DNA from: Tipula vernalis
Taxonomy: Eukaryota > Arthropoda > Insecta > Diptera > Tipulidae
Length of the DNA stretch: 64,000 nucleotides
Direction: 5' to 3'
Assembly: GCA_958295665.1 (NCBI GenBank)
Contig: OY282558.1
Span: 350,715,034 to 350,779,033, forward strand
Part shown: in pieces, positions 22,550 through 35,223 of the stretch
How positions within the stretch are numbered: the first letter of the stretch is position 1
Layout: the number at the start of each line of letters is the position of its first letter
Notes under the pieces: generated by a model
What the model was told of the DNA's origin: nothing
Seen by the model: only the letters and a program-made list of their open reading frames with translations
Databases searched by the model: none
Program-made: the position numbers and the translations under genes

Positions 22550-25303
22550 CGTTAGTGCATCATCCTATTCGATTTTTAACGGCTACAACTGCTAGAATAA
22601 ATTTTTCATCATGATTGTTGCTAGAGCAAGCTGTGAAAATCCGCGATGCTTCGAAAAGAAAAGTTCTTTTTTAGCAAAGTAAAGTAATCCTTATTCGGAA
22701 TCCATTGCAGTACCAAGATTTTTACGGAACCTAATTCATCGTCAAAAGAAATTGCAGAAGAAGGTTTATCGGTTGGATTACAAAGTTCTGCAATATTGAA
22801 TTTCGATTTTAATTTTAATTTTAAATTAGTCGCCTACAATCGAGTTTTGCTACCAGTGAGCAGATCGTCAACGTAAAAGACTCATAACACTATTTAAGCT
22901 GCTTCCGTATATAATGCGAAATTTTATCTTGTGCTAACTGATGTAAGGTTCTAGTAACCAAAAGTGGTGCTATAGAATTTCTGTAGGTTACCGTGGTTAA
23001 CGTATAATGTCCAGAGTTTGACTGGAATCTTCTCTCCACAATATTTTGAGATAATTGGTTTCGTCGGAATTCACTAAAGCTTGCCGATACATTTTCTCGG
23101 TGTCGGCGACTAAAGCAATTTAGTTCGGGCCGAACTACAATTCTTTTGTTTAGTGAAACACCAGTTGAACTCTTACTGGATCCATCGAATGCTACCCGCA
23201 TGTCACTATTGTTTACATTTTATTTAAAAACAGCATGATGTGGAAGATAAAATGTGCACTTGTTGCTTAATAACCTATCTTTAGTTGATGAAAGTTCCAT
23301 ATGTCCAAGAGTAGGTATTCATGAATAAAATGTACTTCTCCTTCAATATATTGTCCTTAATGAACCGACGTTCCAATGCCAGAATTCTTTGATATGCCTT
23401 GTGCAATGTGTTTCCTAGAGATTTTCGTACCTTCGAAATGGAAGCCGTACAACATAATATCTACCATCATTTTGCCTTACGTGAGTACAACAGTGCGGAT
23501 GCACTGTTGAAGCTTTTCAAGTTCAAAAAATCCTCTCAAAGCTTTGTCGACTTCTATATTTAAATTTAACTTATTGGTAGCGCTCTCATTAATCATGGTT
23601 TGCCCAGTTACCACCCATCCAGTTAAGGGTTCTTGTATTATGCATGACTCCTTTAAGGGTTTTATTAGATCGGCCATCAATATTTAAAAATAGTGATTCG
23701 CTCAAATATAATGTTACTTTCTCCAGGTTGATCAAAGAAGGGATCAGCTGGTTCTAATCCAATAATGAATTTCAAATTTCATCGATCTACTGATGTAGAC
23801 GGAAGCAATAACGTTAACCTGTCAAGAATTATTGTTTGGATTTTAAGTGAATTAATCGAATTATGAATAGTTGATATGGTAAGTACCAATCGTCCCTTAG
23901 TGGTCAATCACTTAATTTCCAATCCATCCACAAATATTCTGGCGTATGTTTGTTTGAATCACAGCTACCTGACACGAAACCGTACTGAATCCATTAGTGC
24001 TCTGAATTTATATTCGATTCTCATAGCATTCTTGATTGAAACTATTGCAGTTGGAAAAAATTGACCGTCCTTGAGTGATATTGGATATTGAACTGTGGTT
24101 TCAAACAATAACTGATGAATTATGATTTGGAGCCGCGGAATTCATTACAATTGACAATTCCGCAGCTGGTGATATGAAAGTATCCTCCGTACAAGCACAC
24201 TATACAGTAGCTATTTCTGTATTTCTTCATGAAGCAGGGTGTGATGTTTCCAGTTGCATTTGGAGCATCTGAATTTAGATCTATAAAAGTTTATTGAATG
24301 ACCTTGATTAAGACAGTTGTGACATAGTCGTTTAGTTTGAACCAATTCTCTTCGATCACACAAGTTCTTTTCATTGATATCTAAACACTCTAATGTTCGA
24401 TGGCTTTGTTAGTAAATTGTGCATATTGAGGCATTAGGTTGTGGTGTAGCCTTGTATGATTGAGATTGTCTTGATGTTGTCCATACGGCTGTGTGAACAT
24501 TGTTTTATTAGAAGTGTTTCTCTTCTAGATTTGATCATATGATTCAAAGCATCACACCTTGCTATTAAGAATGTGAGAAACTCATCGATTGTCGGATGGA
24601 TTTTGCCTCCAATGTGCAATAACAATGATTACTTAATTTCAATGTCCAATTTGTTCATTAACATGTGAATTAGCCATGGGTCGCGACCTTCTGCAACAGT
24701 TCCCAGTGCAACTTCATAAGTCCTCGTGCTGGACCCTTAATAGGTGACATTTTAAGAATTTAAAGATTAACAACAATTCGATGTGTCCCACACGATTATA
24801 ACGTTCTTAACTTTAATTGAAGCAATTTTTAATTGGCATCCGTTACTGGAATGTACTTTAAGGAGGTCATATGCTTCGCCACGGAGTTCTACCCGCAAAT
24901 ATTAAAACTTGTGTTCATTTGTTAGTGAATGCTTGAATGACGTGAATTCAGAATACCCTTCACTGACTTGGGGAATATATAGCTTTGATAACTGAAAATC
25001 GCACGTAGATATTATTGTACCAGTTTTATTCAAATGATCAAAATATGATTGATCTTGGTCAGCGAAACGAGTTAGTGTTTCATTTAGGGTGCATTGAAAT
25101 TGCTTTGAATTCCCTAAAATTCATCTCGCTCAGACGTTTGGTTTCCCCAAATTCGGCGTAGTGCTTTTTTAGTAATTCCAGGCGTACATTGATGACCTCG
25201 ATGGTTGTTGATGCATTAATTTTATTTTATCCACAAAGTTATTCTTCAGCAGAGTAAGCCAGCCCTTTATATTACCACGTTTTCGTTTAAGATCATCCGC
25301 CAT
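22550..25303 (-). pseudogene. BEL/Pao retrotransposon gag-pol relic
   Basis: The gag start is MADDLKRKRGNIKGWL (ATG at 25303). Gag blocks include PTIDEFLTFLIARCDALNHM (about 24600-24541), then a zinc knuckle reading CHNCLNQGHSINFYRSKFRC (24318-24262) with SKCNWKHHTLLH after it. The protease region has ALMDS (normally ALLDSGS), with a stop. A PLTGWVVTGQT block (about 23620) marks the protease-RT linker of BEL/Pao, and MRVAFDGSSKSSTGVSLN (23201-23148) starts RT. VDDLLTGSK (about 22868-22842), the YVDD-type catalytic box, lies past a frame change. RT ends near 22550; RNase H, integrase and the 3' LTR are missing. Multiple stops make it dead. Confidence 0.85.
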
Positions 25304-25560
25304 TTTACCAATTATATCAACACTGAAGGACTTTCACTGATTTACCGAATATATATATATGCAATTGTTTACGAGTTGCACCTCAATTTGGATTTTAGAC
25401 AAATATTTACGATCTTCGCCTTATGATTTAAACCACAATTTAACTGTGGGTAAGTAATGCTATTTCCTTACTAATAATTTTTGGTTTCCAACGCTAGAAC
25501 TATCTCGCAAATGCCAAAATGTCACTCAACAGTCTCATAGGACAGAAGGCATGTTTACAA
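25304..25560 (-). other. Probable 5' leader of the BEL/Pao relic
   Basis: Upstream of the gag ATG lies about 220 bp of leader. On the minus strand GAGTGACA then TTTTGGCATTTGCGAGAT (about 25525-25500) could mark the end of a 5' LTR and a TGGC-type primer-binding site. No second LTR is available to confirm this. Confidence 0.3.
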
Positions 25561-26153
25561 TTTTCCAGCTGATTATAAATACAAATGCTTGAATAAAAAA
25601 TGACCTGCGATGCCGGTTAAACCTGCAGGATCTAATAAACTGCTATTGAATTTAGACGCAACTAGTAATAAGTTTGTTAGAGTTGGTGTTAGGTTCTAAA
25701 TTGTTGGTTTTATTTATTAAAACATCATTTGCCTTCCAATTTTAAGTTACGACTCTGCTTCTACGACAAGCAAAGGCTAGTATGCTGGTATTTTAAGGTA
25801 ATCGTCATAATTCTGTGACTTTTTTGTACGAGTCAGGTGGAACAAATTTTACACAAAAATAATTTTGCAAAAGGGTAGATTAGTAAAGTTTAATTCAAAA
25901 TGATTAGATTAGTTGGGTGCTGAATACTTTAAAGACTTTTGAATTTCGCGTTTTTGGCAGAGCCCACGATTGGTATACATGCAAACCAACAAAAAAAAAA
26001 TTAATTCATCGAAATAATAAAGTTTCCCAAAGGAGTTTTCAAAATTATACTTCCGAAATTCAAAACTTTCAAAATACATTTTTTTGCGATACACGCCTGT
26101 CATCAAATTGATTTACTTGTAAAAGGCCAAATATTTATACTGTTAACACATGG

Positions 26154-26184
<31 letters not shown>

Positions 26185-28190
26185 CAAGAAATGTTGTGGC
26201 GTGAACTATTGAAACTTTTTATTTATTTTATTCGCTATAATAATATTAAATGGAAATATAGGCTACCAAGTATCAACTATGTTACAGAATATACCGAAAC
26301 CAGATGTCAACAGCTCTTAAAAAAAGCTTTATCAAAATTTACAAACAAAAAAAAGAAAATTTGGAAAATAAAGCACCATCTTTCATAAATAGACACACAC
26401 ACACACACACACATCCACACATACTAAACACAAAAACCAATGACAAATCCAGAGAGCAAGAAAATGTTAACAAATTGATTTTGACTTATTACACTGCAAT
26501 AGGGTTTTATCCATCAATCAAATCCACTGAAATTTTTACATCATCAAACTATCATCAACATTTTACTTCTTTTTCGTTGGTGGCTGTTGTTATTGTTATT
26601 GTTGTTAGTTTAATAAATTTCATGTCAAAATAATTTTCTCCACACACAGTGTTCTGTTTTTTTTTTTTTTATTTCTACGCTTTCTGTTTGGGCTGCTGCT
26701 GCTACTGCTGCTTTTGGTGAAAATTTTCTTATTTTTCTGTTTATTACATTTTCGTTTCAATTTTCATTTTCAACGAGAGACGATGATTCTACGCATGGAT
26801 TGTAAAAATAATAATTATATTGATCATTTTTTCCTCGCTCATTCGTTGCGACCGTGTATTCGTCATGTAAATGAGAGTGTGTTTGTGTGGTTGCTAGAAA
26901 ATGTAGAAAATTTAACATAATTTTATTTTTGAAAATTATTTTGGCGGAGCTGAGCTATAAAACGATTAGTTTTCTTTGTCGATGATTTTCCCGTCGTTTT
27001 GATTTCTATTTTGTACTATTTTCACATTCCACACCAAATTTTAGCCTAAATCTAAGAGCACACAGCACAATATCAAGCAAAAGCTCAGTTGTATGTACAT
27101 GTATACACATTCGACGATGTTTTATTTCTTTTTAGAGTACATACGTATATGTGTGACAGAAAGAAGTAAAAAGCAAAAGAAATGAAAAGCAAGATGAAAA
27201 AATAAAAACCGAAAAACAGAAACCTACATCCGTTTTTGTCGTATTTAATTTAACCTTAACCGTTAAAGGTCATTTTTATTTTGAATGAATCTTTTTCCCT
27301 CTATTGTTCAGAAAAATTAGGATGACGAGGATGACAGCTAAAGAGAAGACAACAACGGTAAAGTCGAAGAATTCGAGAACATAAGAGACAACAACCAAAT
27401 GTAGAATTTAACATTTCGAATTTTTACATAAATTAGAGGAATACATACATAAATAAAAAAACTAACCAAAACTTATATTTGGAGACGATTTATTTGCTAT
27501 AGTTCCGAGTTTTTTTTTTATTACATATTTTATTTGGATAATAATAAAATAACGTCTAAAGAAAATAAATAAGGACACAAACACACAGAGAGATACAACA
27601 AAAATAAGAAAACTAGAGAAGAAAATCATCGTAAAAATTAGGTCATAATGAATATAAGAAAGTAACAAGAATCACATTAAAATGGTAAAAAGTAGGTATC
27701 TTCTACCTGTAGTAGGTATGTAGATACATAGTAGGAGATTGTTTTGTGAAAGAAACAAAAAAATTTAAGTGGATCTGTTAGCAACGAGTCAACTGCTTCC
27801 AGTTATTAAGTTTTTTATATGATGATGATGATGTTGATGATAAATGTTATTTTTACGTTATTGTTGTTGCTATTTTGGTTAAGTCAAGAAGCGGGGAATA
27901 CCTATCCTCATATTGTGTTTAGTTTTTATAATTAGGTCTGTTTTGAAAAGTGAATGACTCCTTGTAATGGCAAAAATAATGTCAGGGTTAAAAATTTGTT
28001 GTAAACGAGATGTTTAAAATGAGAATGACATATGTTTTAAGCACTCATTTAAATTTCTTTCAAAATGTAAAAAAGATAACTTTTTAGTTAGTGTTGTCCA
28101 TGCAATTATTTAAAGCACCTAGTTTTAATGCATTAACAAGTAGCCAGAATTTTCGTAGTGAACGAACTGATACCTAAACTACATGCCCGA
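25561..28190. other. AT-rich DNA with microsatellites
   Basis: No gene is supported. It holds an A run (26157-26184), a CA run (26393-26412), a T run (26658-26671), CTG-type triplets (26692-26712) and GAT triplets (27819-27842). The complexity here is higher than in the transposon relics, and the region could be intron or intergenic DNA of a host gene, but no exon can be shown. Confidence 0.5.
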
Positions 28191-28198
28191 TTCTGAGT

Positions 28199-28310
28199 TC
28201 AAACACTTTATGTTATGTTATGTTATTTTTGTATTTTTCAATGCAAATTCATATTGGAAGCGGGGAATAAAATCGCATAACATGAATTTTATCGTTCCAG
28301 AATCGAGAGC
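28199..28310. repeat. Dispersed repeat, copy without Tc1 insertion
   Basis: GTTATGTTATTTTTGTATTT, then GGAAGCGGGGAATAAAAT and ATAACAT, then CGTTCCAGAATCGAGAGCC, match the two flanks of the Tc1 element at 45.2-46.8 kb in order. This copy has no insertion. The repeat family is unnamed. Confidence 0.5.
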
Positions 28311-28577
28311 CGTTTTTCCAAAACTCAACAGACGCCAAAAATGTGAAAATGAGATATGGCTGTCAAAATTTTCGTGGTTTTATTTCCTATCGATTAAGCT
28401 AATAATATTTGACCTAAACCTAACAAGATCTATAAAAAAAATATTTTAAATATTCGAGTTTTTCAAAAACTGAACAAAGTTCGCAGCGTTTTTTCAAAAC
28501 GATACAAGTGGAAGGCGTAAATTATTTTCTCTTTCTTTCTCCTTTTGTAAATGAACACGTGGTTTATAATTGCTGCG

Positions 28578-28864
28578 TTCCATTTGACGTGGCAAAGTAC
28601 AAATAAGTACTTAAGAGTAGATGGTAAATGGAACACAGAAAATGTGTTGCGAAAATAAAATTTAATTTAAAATAATTTACGTTGAAAGTTGAAAAATTAA
28701 TTATTAATTTGAAAACTGATCAGCCGTTTCTTATCGATTAGTTGTACTAAATATTCTGGTAACGAAGTCGCCATAAATTCAAAAAGCAAACTATTCATAA
28801 AAGTTAGCAAGAGTAGCTGCGTGCAGTCAGAAGTACTGTGAGCACTTTGCCACGTTAAATGGAA
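28578..28864. mobile_element. MITE-like element with 21 bp terminal inverted repeats
   Basis: TTCCATTTGACGTGGCAAAGT (28578-28598) is matched inverted at 28844-28864 with one mismatch. The 287 bp between is AT-rich with no frame. The size and structure suit a non-autonomous DNA transposon. No clear target duplication is seen. Confidence 0.7.
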
Positions 28865-28947
28865 CCGATCAAATTTAATTTATGTGTGAATAAAAAATAG
28901 AGATATTGTCTCATAAACTAATACGAATAACAAGGTGACATAGTTTT

Positions 28948-29440
28948 ATGCCACCGGATCGTGTTTTCGGGCAAGTCGAAAAGGATTTTCGAAGAAAGGA
29001 GATAATAATTTCATCAGATGAATACCGTGAAATACTCCAAGAGCACGGTAAGGTCCTCAATAGTAAGGACTGGAATGCCTACGACTATAAATCAGAGTCG
29101 AAGGGACTCATGAATTCCTAAATACCGTTTAAAATAAGTGCAGCAAGGGTTATATGCTACACAAAGGCGCACAGTGGAGGGGTAAATATTGATATCAGTA
29201 ACACTTATATCATTTAAAAGGAACATATCCAATATTACGAATAGTTCGCCAGGATTTAGTTTATTGCCAAAGAGGAACAAAGTGTCAAGCAAAAAGATGA
29301 ACGACGTAAAGAAGCTTATGCAATTTTTCGTAGTACCAGGATGTGCTCAAGAATTTTATGCTGAAATACTTTCTAGAAACGCAAATGAGTCGATGGAAGA
29401 TATTGAAAAACATTATAATGAACAAGAACTTTTAGTTTAA
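28948..29440 (+). pseudogene. Unassigned repeat-type coding relic
   Basis: From the ATG at 28948 the frame reads MPPDRVFGQVEKDFRRKEII, continues to KGLMNS and meets a stop near 29119, then resumes with IPFKISAARVICYTKA. After a frame change, 29189-29440 gives KRNKVSSKKMNDVKKLMQFF and a normal stop. The PPDRVFGxVEK..R..E start resembles a domain I recall in multi-copy insect proteins of unknown function, but I cannot name it. One stop and one frameshift break about 165 residues. Confidence 0.45.
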
Positions 29441-30074
29441 AAAGTTTGTATTATAAGAAATACAATAATTTTTCAGTTCTTGAATTCAATAAAAATTATT
29501 TCAAAACTCAACAAAAGTGTTTTGTTTTAATTTGAAAAAACTCGCGAATTATGATCGTCAAAATAATTGTGAATTCGGACTCAATATTACTACTACAGTT
29601 ATAGTTGTTAATATTTTTTGTTCCATTAAAATCCGTTCATCGTTTGTTCAAATATAACACTAACAACAAAACAAGGCGAAAATAAATCGGGCAACATCTC
29701 GATCATTTTTGAGATGTTTCAGCTTACAGCTCAGACACAACTTACCAGAATCATTAACATTCATTTTCTAAATCTTTATTCCTTCTGCTTCCACCGGTAC
29801 AATATCTCTCGGAGCGAAATATGGCAACACATTTTGTGAAACCGAAACATGAAATTAGCTATAGTTAACTAATTATAGTTAATAGTTATTTTTATTTTTA
29901 ATTGATGTCACAAATTCACCCAAAGGTTTAATTTTAAGTTTTAATAGTCTTAATTACATGTTGGCGTTTGTTAAAATTGGTCTGACAATTTGATACAAGC
30001 TGTTTCATTTAAAAGTCGCGACACACTTTAATTCCAAAAATAATATTTATTTTTTTTTTTTTTTGAAACCGTTA
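29441..30074. other. AT-rich spacer before the Harbinger element
   Basis: No gene is seen. A T run lies at about 30050-30064. The target duplication TTA (30072-30074) ends this stretch. Confidence 0.5.
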
Positions 30075-30340
30075 TGCTGAAAACAGACGTGCATATTTCT
30101 GCGTGCAGTGCAGCAAAATAAATTTAGAAAACATTGCTTCGTAAGGAATGAAATACATTTGTTCTGCATGTCATGCAGAACGATGCAAGTTGTCTCTATT
30201 TCTAATTTTGCTGCAAATTCTCACAGCTGACAACATAAGGAAAATAAAACTCAAGTGTTTACTTACTTCCCGGTGTAATATTTATTGTCTTCTAAAATTT
30301 TTGACAATACAAATTGTAAATATTGAGTCAAGAATTCAAG

Positions 30341-31157
30341 ATGGAGGAAGCCATTATAAATTTAGTGCAGCAAAACGAATTTATTTTTAATAAAATCCAT
30401 TACAATTACAAAAATGTTTATTTAAGGGACAAAAAATTCTCTGAATTTTCAAAAAAAATAGGAATACCAAGTAAGTAATGTTTATATTTAGTTTACATAA
30501 ACACCACATACAATAAATATGTAATTAAATTTTTGAATAGTGGACAAACTGAAAGCACGCTGGAGAACGTTGAGGGATAAATTCTTAAAAGAAAGAGCCA
30601 AACGACATACCAAAACCTCAGGTGATAAAGCACCCAACCCCAAAAAAAAGTGGAGGTGGTTTAATTCCATGTTATTTTTAAATGATTTTGACGAACCAAA
30701 TGAAACGTAAGTGATTTACCTATTTCGTCTTAAATTTGAATTTTACGATTTCTTTTATTTATAGAACAACCGAAAATTATCCCAAAAATTCGACAAAATA
30801 TGACGACCCGGATCAGAATTCTACTATGGATACTGAATGGAGTGAAACTAGCGCATCAAATTCTAGTTTTCTTGAGTTAGAGTGCACAACGAACACAGAT
30901 TTTGACACTAGCAGTCCTTCACCATCCGCCATACCGAAAGCTGGCTCAAAAAAAAATAAATCCGATGCAATTTTAGAATCGGCAAGCGTCGAAATGAACA
31001 GCTTATAGAAATTGCCAAAAAATCTTTTATTCACGACGAACAAGCACCAAAAACTCCTGTGCAACTTTTTTTTGAAGCTGTATGTGAAAAAGTGGAGAGT
31101 GTGTGCATATCACCAGCCGAATTTGGCAAATTACAAATTGAAATCCTAAGAGTATAG
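30341..31157 (+). pseudogene. MADF-BESS-type DNA-binding partner of Harbinger, three exons, one frameshift
   Basis: This is probably the accessory protein that helps Harbinger transposase bind DNA and enter the nucleus. Exon 1 (30341-30470) starts MEEAIINLVQQNEFIFNK, a MADF beginning. Exon 2 (30541-30706) has KLKARWRTLRDKF and KWRWFNSMLFL, the core MADF Trp and Leu positions. Exon 3 starts at 30765. The introns (30471-30540 and 30707-30764) have GTAAGT donors and AG acceptors, and splicing keeps phase. The linker is Ser/Asn-rich. Past a frame change in or after an A run near 30950, the tail reads PVQLFFEAVCEKVESVCI and ends at TAG 31155-31157, resembling a BESS motif. Apart from that frameshift it is well preserved. 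Confidence 0.8.
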
Positions 31158-31213
31158 TGAATGCAAATTTGTATACAAATTAAAAATTAAATACATTTTT
31201 GAACACATTTTAT

Positions 31214-32393
31214 TTAGTGTTTTACATTTTCTAAATACTCTTTTAAAGCGTCTATAATTGAAAACGATTCTCTGCTGGCATTGTATCTAGTGAACATCCT
31301 GTATTGTGGTAGGGGCTCGACTTCGTTTCGCCAACTCCCTTGTACAAATTCACTATCCTCATTAATGTGGTCCACAAAATTATTAGAGAAATAGTTGGCA
31401 CCGTCATTTAGCCTTATAAAATTATGAAGCACCAATGTCGCTCTTACAATTTTTTTGGCATTCTCTGGGAATATGTTTAAAGAGTTTGTAAGGACGCGGT
31501 TTATTAGCGGTTAGAATTCCAAATGTGTTTTCAATTTTAAACCTTGACGAAGATAATTTTTTATTGAAATATTCTTTGTCTTTTGGAAGGAGACGTCCAG
31601 GATACGGCCGCATCAAATTTGATCGCAATGGAAATGCTGAACCGCCGATAAAGAAGCACGGAAATTGTTCATTTGTTTGCCGCAATTTTCTAGTTTTTGG
31701 AATATTTATATTTCCTTCTAAAATCTGCTGTCCGAAACCATTCTGTTTCAAAATGTCACAAAATACATAGTTTCTATCACACGCAGCTAGCAAAACAATA
31801 ATATGATAGTTGTTATAGTTGTAATATTGGGAGCCAGAGTGTGGTGGGCATTTTATACGTATGTGCTTGCCATCGATTGCACCAACGACATTTGGCATTC
31901 CTGTGTTAATGTAAAACTCATCAATAATTTTGTCCCACTCGGCTTCTGTTATGGTGGAGACAGGTAGATTCCACTCAGTTCATCCCAAATTATTTGGCAT
32001 ACCTCCAATATAATTTCACGAACGGTAGATACCCGATGCGGAAAGACCACATCATATTCATTTAAAATAGTATTAATTTACTTACACAAGTGTTAAAACC
32101 AATCTAAATTCGGAATGTATTGGAGTTCGAATAAAATTTTGTTTTTGTAATTTATTTTTTAATAAATTATGTAAAATTTCAAACTCCCTTATTCCCATCC
32201 TAGTGGCTTTCCTAAATTGTTCCGGGTCTTTCTCTTTAATTTTAAGAAAAAGTTTAGAAAAGAAGTCGTGTAACTCGCGTTCATTTTGAGAAAATATTTC
32301 GCGCGTCCATATTCTTCTACTTCTCGATCTAGTTTGAGCATTACACAAGTTCATTATTTTTATATATGCTACTTTTATAAATTCTACTACCAA
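31214..32393 (-). pseudogene. Harbinger DDE transposase, inactivated
   Basis: The N-terminal part (32393-32082) is basic and helical. The next exon or frame contains TVREIILEVCQIIWDELSG (about 32030-31970), then, past a frame change, EAEWDKIIDEFY. The catalytic core (31898-31422) reads VVGAIDGKHI, with the first Asp, and FFIGGSAFPLR, where the family has GDSAxPL, so the second catalytic Asp is Gly. RFKIENTFGIL keeps the third residue, Glu. Another frame change near 31450 in an A/T run leads to the end block VLHNFIRLND (31435 onward), stop 31214. GTAAGT near 32080 suggests an intron. The Gly substitution and frame breaks show it is dead. Confidence 0.88.
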
Positions 32394-32622
32394 CCAAAAG
32401 AAATGAAAATATCATAAAAAGATACACATGTGTTTCATGTGCAGGTCTGCACGCAGTACTGTATGCAGAAATTCTGCACGTCTGTTTGCATCATTACGTT
32501 TTGTTGCAGTAAAAGTCAGAGGTGTCAAGATTTTTTTGAAGAACTTTTATCTCTAACGGGCACTGGCAGCTGCTGTTTTAAATTACCACGCATTTTCACA
32601 AAAGATTTAAGGTGCAAACAAA

Positions 32623-32755
32623 ATGGTGTCCGAACTATACTCCTATGAACGAAAGTGAATAAAACGAACGTAATAATTGACACAAATTGAAAATTTTGCT
32701 GTAGACCTAAAGGCTAAGATGAAGCGAATAAAAAAATGAACGAAACGGACACCAT
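32623..32755. repeat. Possible small MITE, 10 bp inverted ends
   Basis: ATGGTGTCCG (32623-32632) is inverted at 32746-32755, with looser similarity inward (GAACGAAA.TGAATAAA and its complement). The 133 bp unit has no frame. This is tentative. Confidence 0.4.
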
Positions 32756-35223
32756 TACTTTTAAGCCTTTTGAATCAACAAGAAATTAATAATCTTGTGT
32801 TCTTCAATTTCACTGGAAGTGGTAATTTTGTAATTTGCTATCCATATTTCAGTTTCGTCTGCTACGGTTACCTCTGCATACCGATTATGTATCTCACGTG
32901 ATTCTCGAGATTTTTCACCATCCCGAATTAATTTTTCCAAAACAGGTGAGATTTTTAATGGTTTTTTTACGATTATTCTAGAATTCTAATTTTGTTCGGG
33001 AAAATTCAAAATTTCGAGATTGTTTGAGATTTTCAGGAATATTCCAACTTTTTGGTGAATCGGATTACTCTAAAATTCGAGAATTATTCGCACTTCTTGA
33101 AATTATTCCTGTTTTCTTTATCTCGTTCCTGTTACTCGCATTATGTTACAGATTATTCCAAATTATTGAAGATGATCGTAAATTATTCGAGTTGCTGCAA
33201 ATTTTCCAGATGGCTATAATATTGAAAATTATTTGAAGTTATATTCAAATAAATGAAGTAACAGGCCCGATTTACTATCTCCTCGGCAATGTTTTTTTGT
33301 TGCTTAGTGTTTGTTTTTAAATAATGTGAAAGGCTTTGTAGATTCCGCCCTGCTCCACAAAAATAAACCAGAAATGCAAAATTATTGTTCGAACAAAAAT
33401 TTTCAAAATAATTTCTGTTCAACACTTGGTTAAAGAAAGAGCAACCGACGCAAAACAGAGCTTCAATATTGCTACATCAAGGTTTTGGGCAAAGAGACAC
33501 TGCTCTATTTGCTTCCACTATTTAAACAGCGAATATAAGTTTTTGCGTATGGTCATTAAACAATAGTAAGAAAATAAAACCAAAAATTTAAGTTGCCTAA
33601 AAGTTAACTAGAAAGTAAGAAAGAATAATACAAAGCTCTAATTACCTTTTGGTTATGGTTCGCTAAAAAAGTTGATAGTGAAATTATTTTGAATTTATTT
33701 ATGCATGCAATGCCTTCGTTGTAGTCACGAACCAACCGCCTCTGTAACGGGTTACGTAAACAAGGAAATCCAAAATCCCACGAATCTCCTTTAAACCCTA
33801 AGAAAGTAACCGAATTGTTTGCTTTATCATCAAAAGGGGTTGAAGAGGTGGTATGTGAAAATTTAATTTCTAAAAGTTATTACTTTATTTTAAATCCAAA
33901 AAAGTTTTTTCTTATGGCGGTATTTAAATAAACGGGTGTATGTGGAACGTGGACAACTCACAGAATTTGAATGATTTCAAAAACACGATTCAAACAAAAA
34001 TTAATGAAATATCAACAGATCTCTTTTCATCAGAGTTATTCAGAATTTGCCACCAATAGGATATATAAAATTATCAGTCTAAACGGTGGTTTATCCCGCT
34101 ATAAGAATATAGTATGTCGGTGAGCGCACTAAAACTAATTTTTATTAATACACTCACAATATGAACCTATATAAAATGTTTTTTTAATTATAAATTAACA
34201 ATTATTATGAGTTTAAATTATTTTTATATTTCACAATTCACTTTTGATTTTATATAACACAAAATATTTTAATTGGATTTTCACCACTGCGTTTTTTATG
34301 TTAAAAAATAACAAACCGAGTGTATGAAAATTTAGAAATCGACTGATGATGGTACAATTTTCGATTGCACCGTATATGCAATTGAGTTTATCCGATAAGC
34401 GAGCGAGAAAGAAAAAACAACATTTCGATCATTTCAAGCTGAACAATACTTGTACTGACTAACGGACGTCATTGACGTATTCAAATATAAAGTTAAGCAG
34501 GGAAGTGCAACTGATCAATATTTCAGTCGGATTTTGTGCGGATGGTTGTTTGATTTGATTGTTGGTGGTGAGATAAAAAACGAAATTTATAATGAATGAA
34601 TAGTTGGTTGCATAATTTTATAGGGTTTCGTTTACGCGCAAATTTAGGTGACCATTATTGACCAGTGCCGCGACTGTGTTGAATAATAATAATAAAAAAA
34701 TAAAATAAAAATCAATAAATCAATTGAGAGTATATCTTTATGTATGTGTGTAGGTACGTATCGATTAGATGAACCAGTCTTTCTCTCCGGTTGACATTGC
34801 GTACTGTGGCCAGTTAGTAAAAAGATACACAAGTGACAAAACCACAAAAACAAAAATAAAAATAATAATAAACTAGCGTGATAATAATAATGTGTGTAAG
34901 GTTGTTGTAAAAGCTTAATTTATTAATTGATTTGTAATCAGTGTAAAATTAATATTTTGATTTCAATTTAAATCAGTAAGGTTAATCATACCCTAAGTGG
35001 TTATTAATCAATTACTTATTCAGTGTTTTGCTTAAATTTAGTGATTAAAACAAATAAAGTTGTTGGTGGACGCTGCCCACTTGCGGTACAAACATACTCA
35101 TTACATTTCGTTTCAATTTGGCGTGGTAAGGCATACAAAATTACTAAGTTGGCTCAAAAATTAAACACTGTGTGGTCCCGTATCATATTTTTTTGTGTGT
35201 AGGTCGAGTTGGCAAGTGATAGG
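32756..35223. other. AT-rich DNA without recognised transposon genes
   Basis: The segment 32980-33235 is low-complexity with recurring AATTATTC and TTCGAGA words. No gene is supported. From about 33.7 to 36.2 kb no transposon similarity was seen, so this stretch may belong to a host gene (see candidate exons at 35.7 and 36.1 kb). Confidence 0.45.

Larger units (their letters stand above)
30075..32493. mobile_element. PIF/Harbinger DNA transposon, nearly complete
   Basis: The 2,419 bp element is bounded by TTA on both sides (30072-30074 and 32494-32496), the 3 bp target duplication typical of this superfamily. The terminal repeats start TGCTGAAAACAGACGTGCAT on the left and TGATGCAAACAGACGTGCAG on the right (minus strand), about 28 bp with mismatches. 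It carries the usual two genes, a MADF/Myb-like DNA-binding partner (plus strand) and a DDE transposase (minus strand). They converge with 56 bp between their stops. Both are broken. Confidence 0.9.

Noticed and set aside
21989..25303. Solo LTR and BEL/Pao relic as one full element
   Set aside because: The LTR is plus-oriented by TATA and poly-A signals and interrupts a LINE frame, while the gag-pol is on the minus strand and separated by LINE sequence.
26304..26633. 109-codon frame with a His-Thr run
   Set aside because: It crosses a CA microsatellite and has no recognisable domain.
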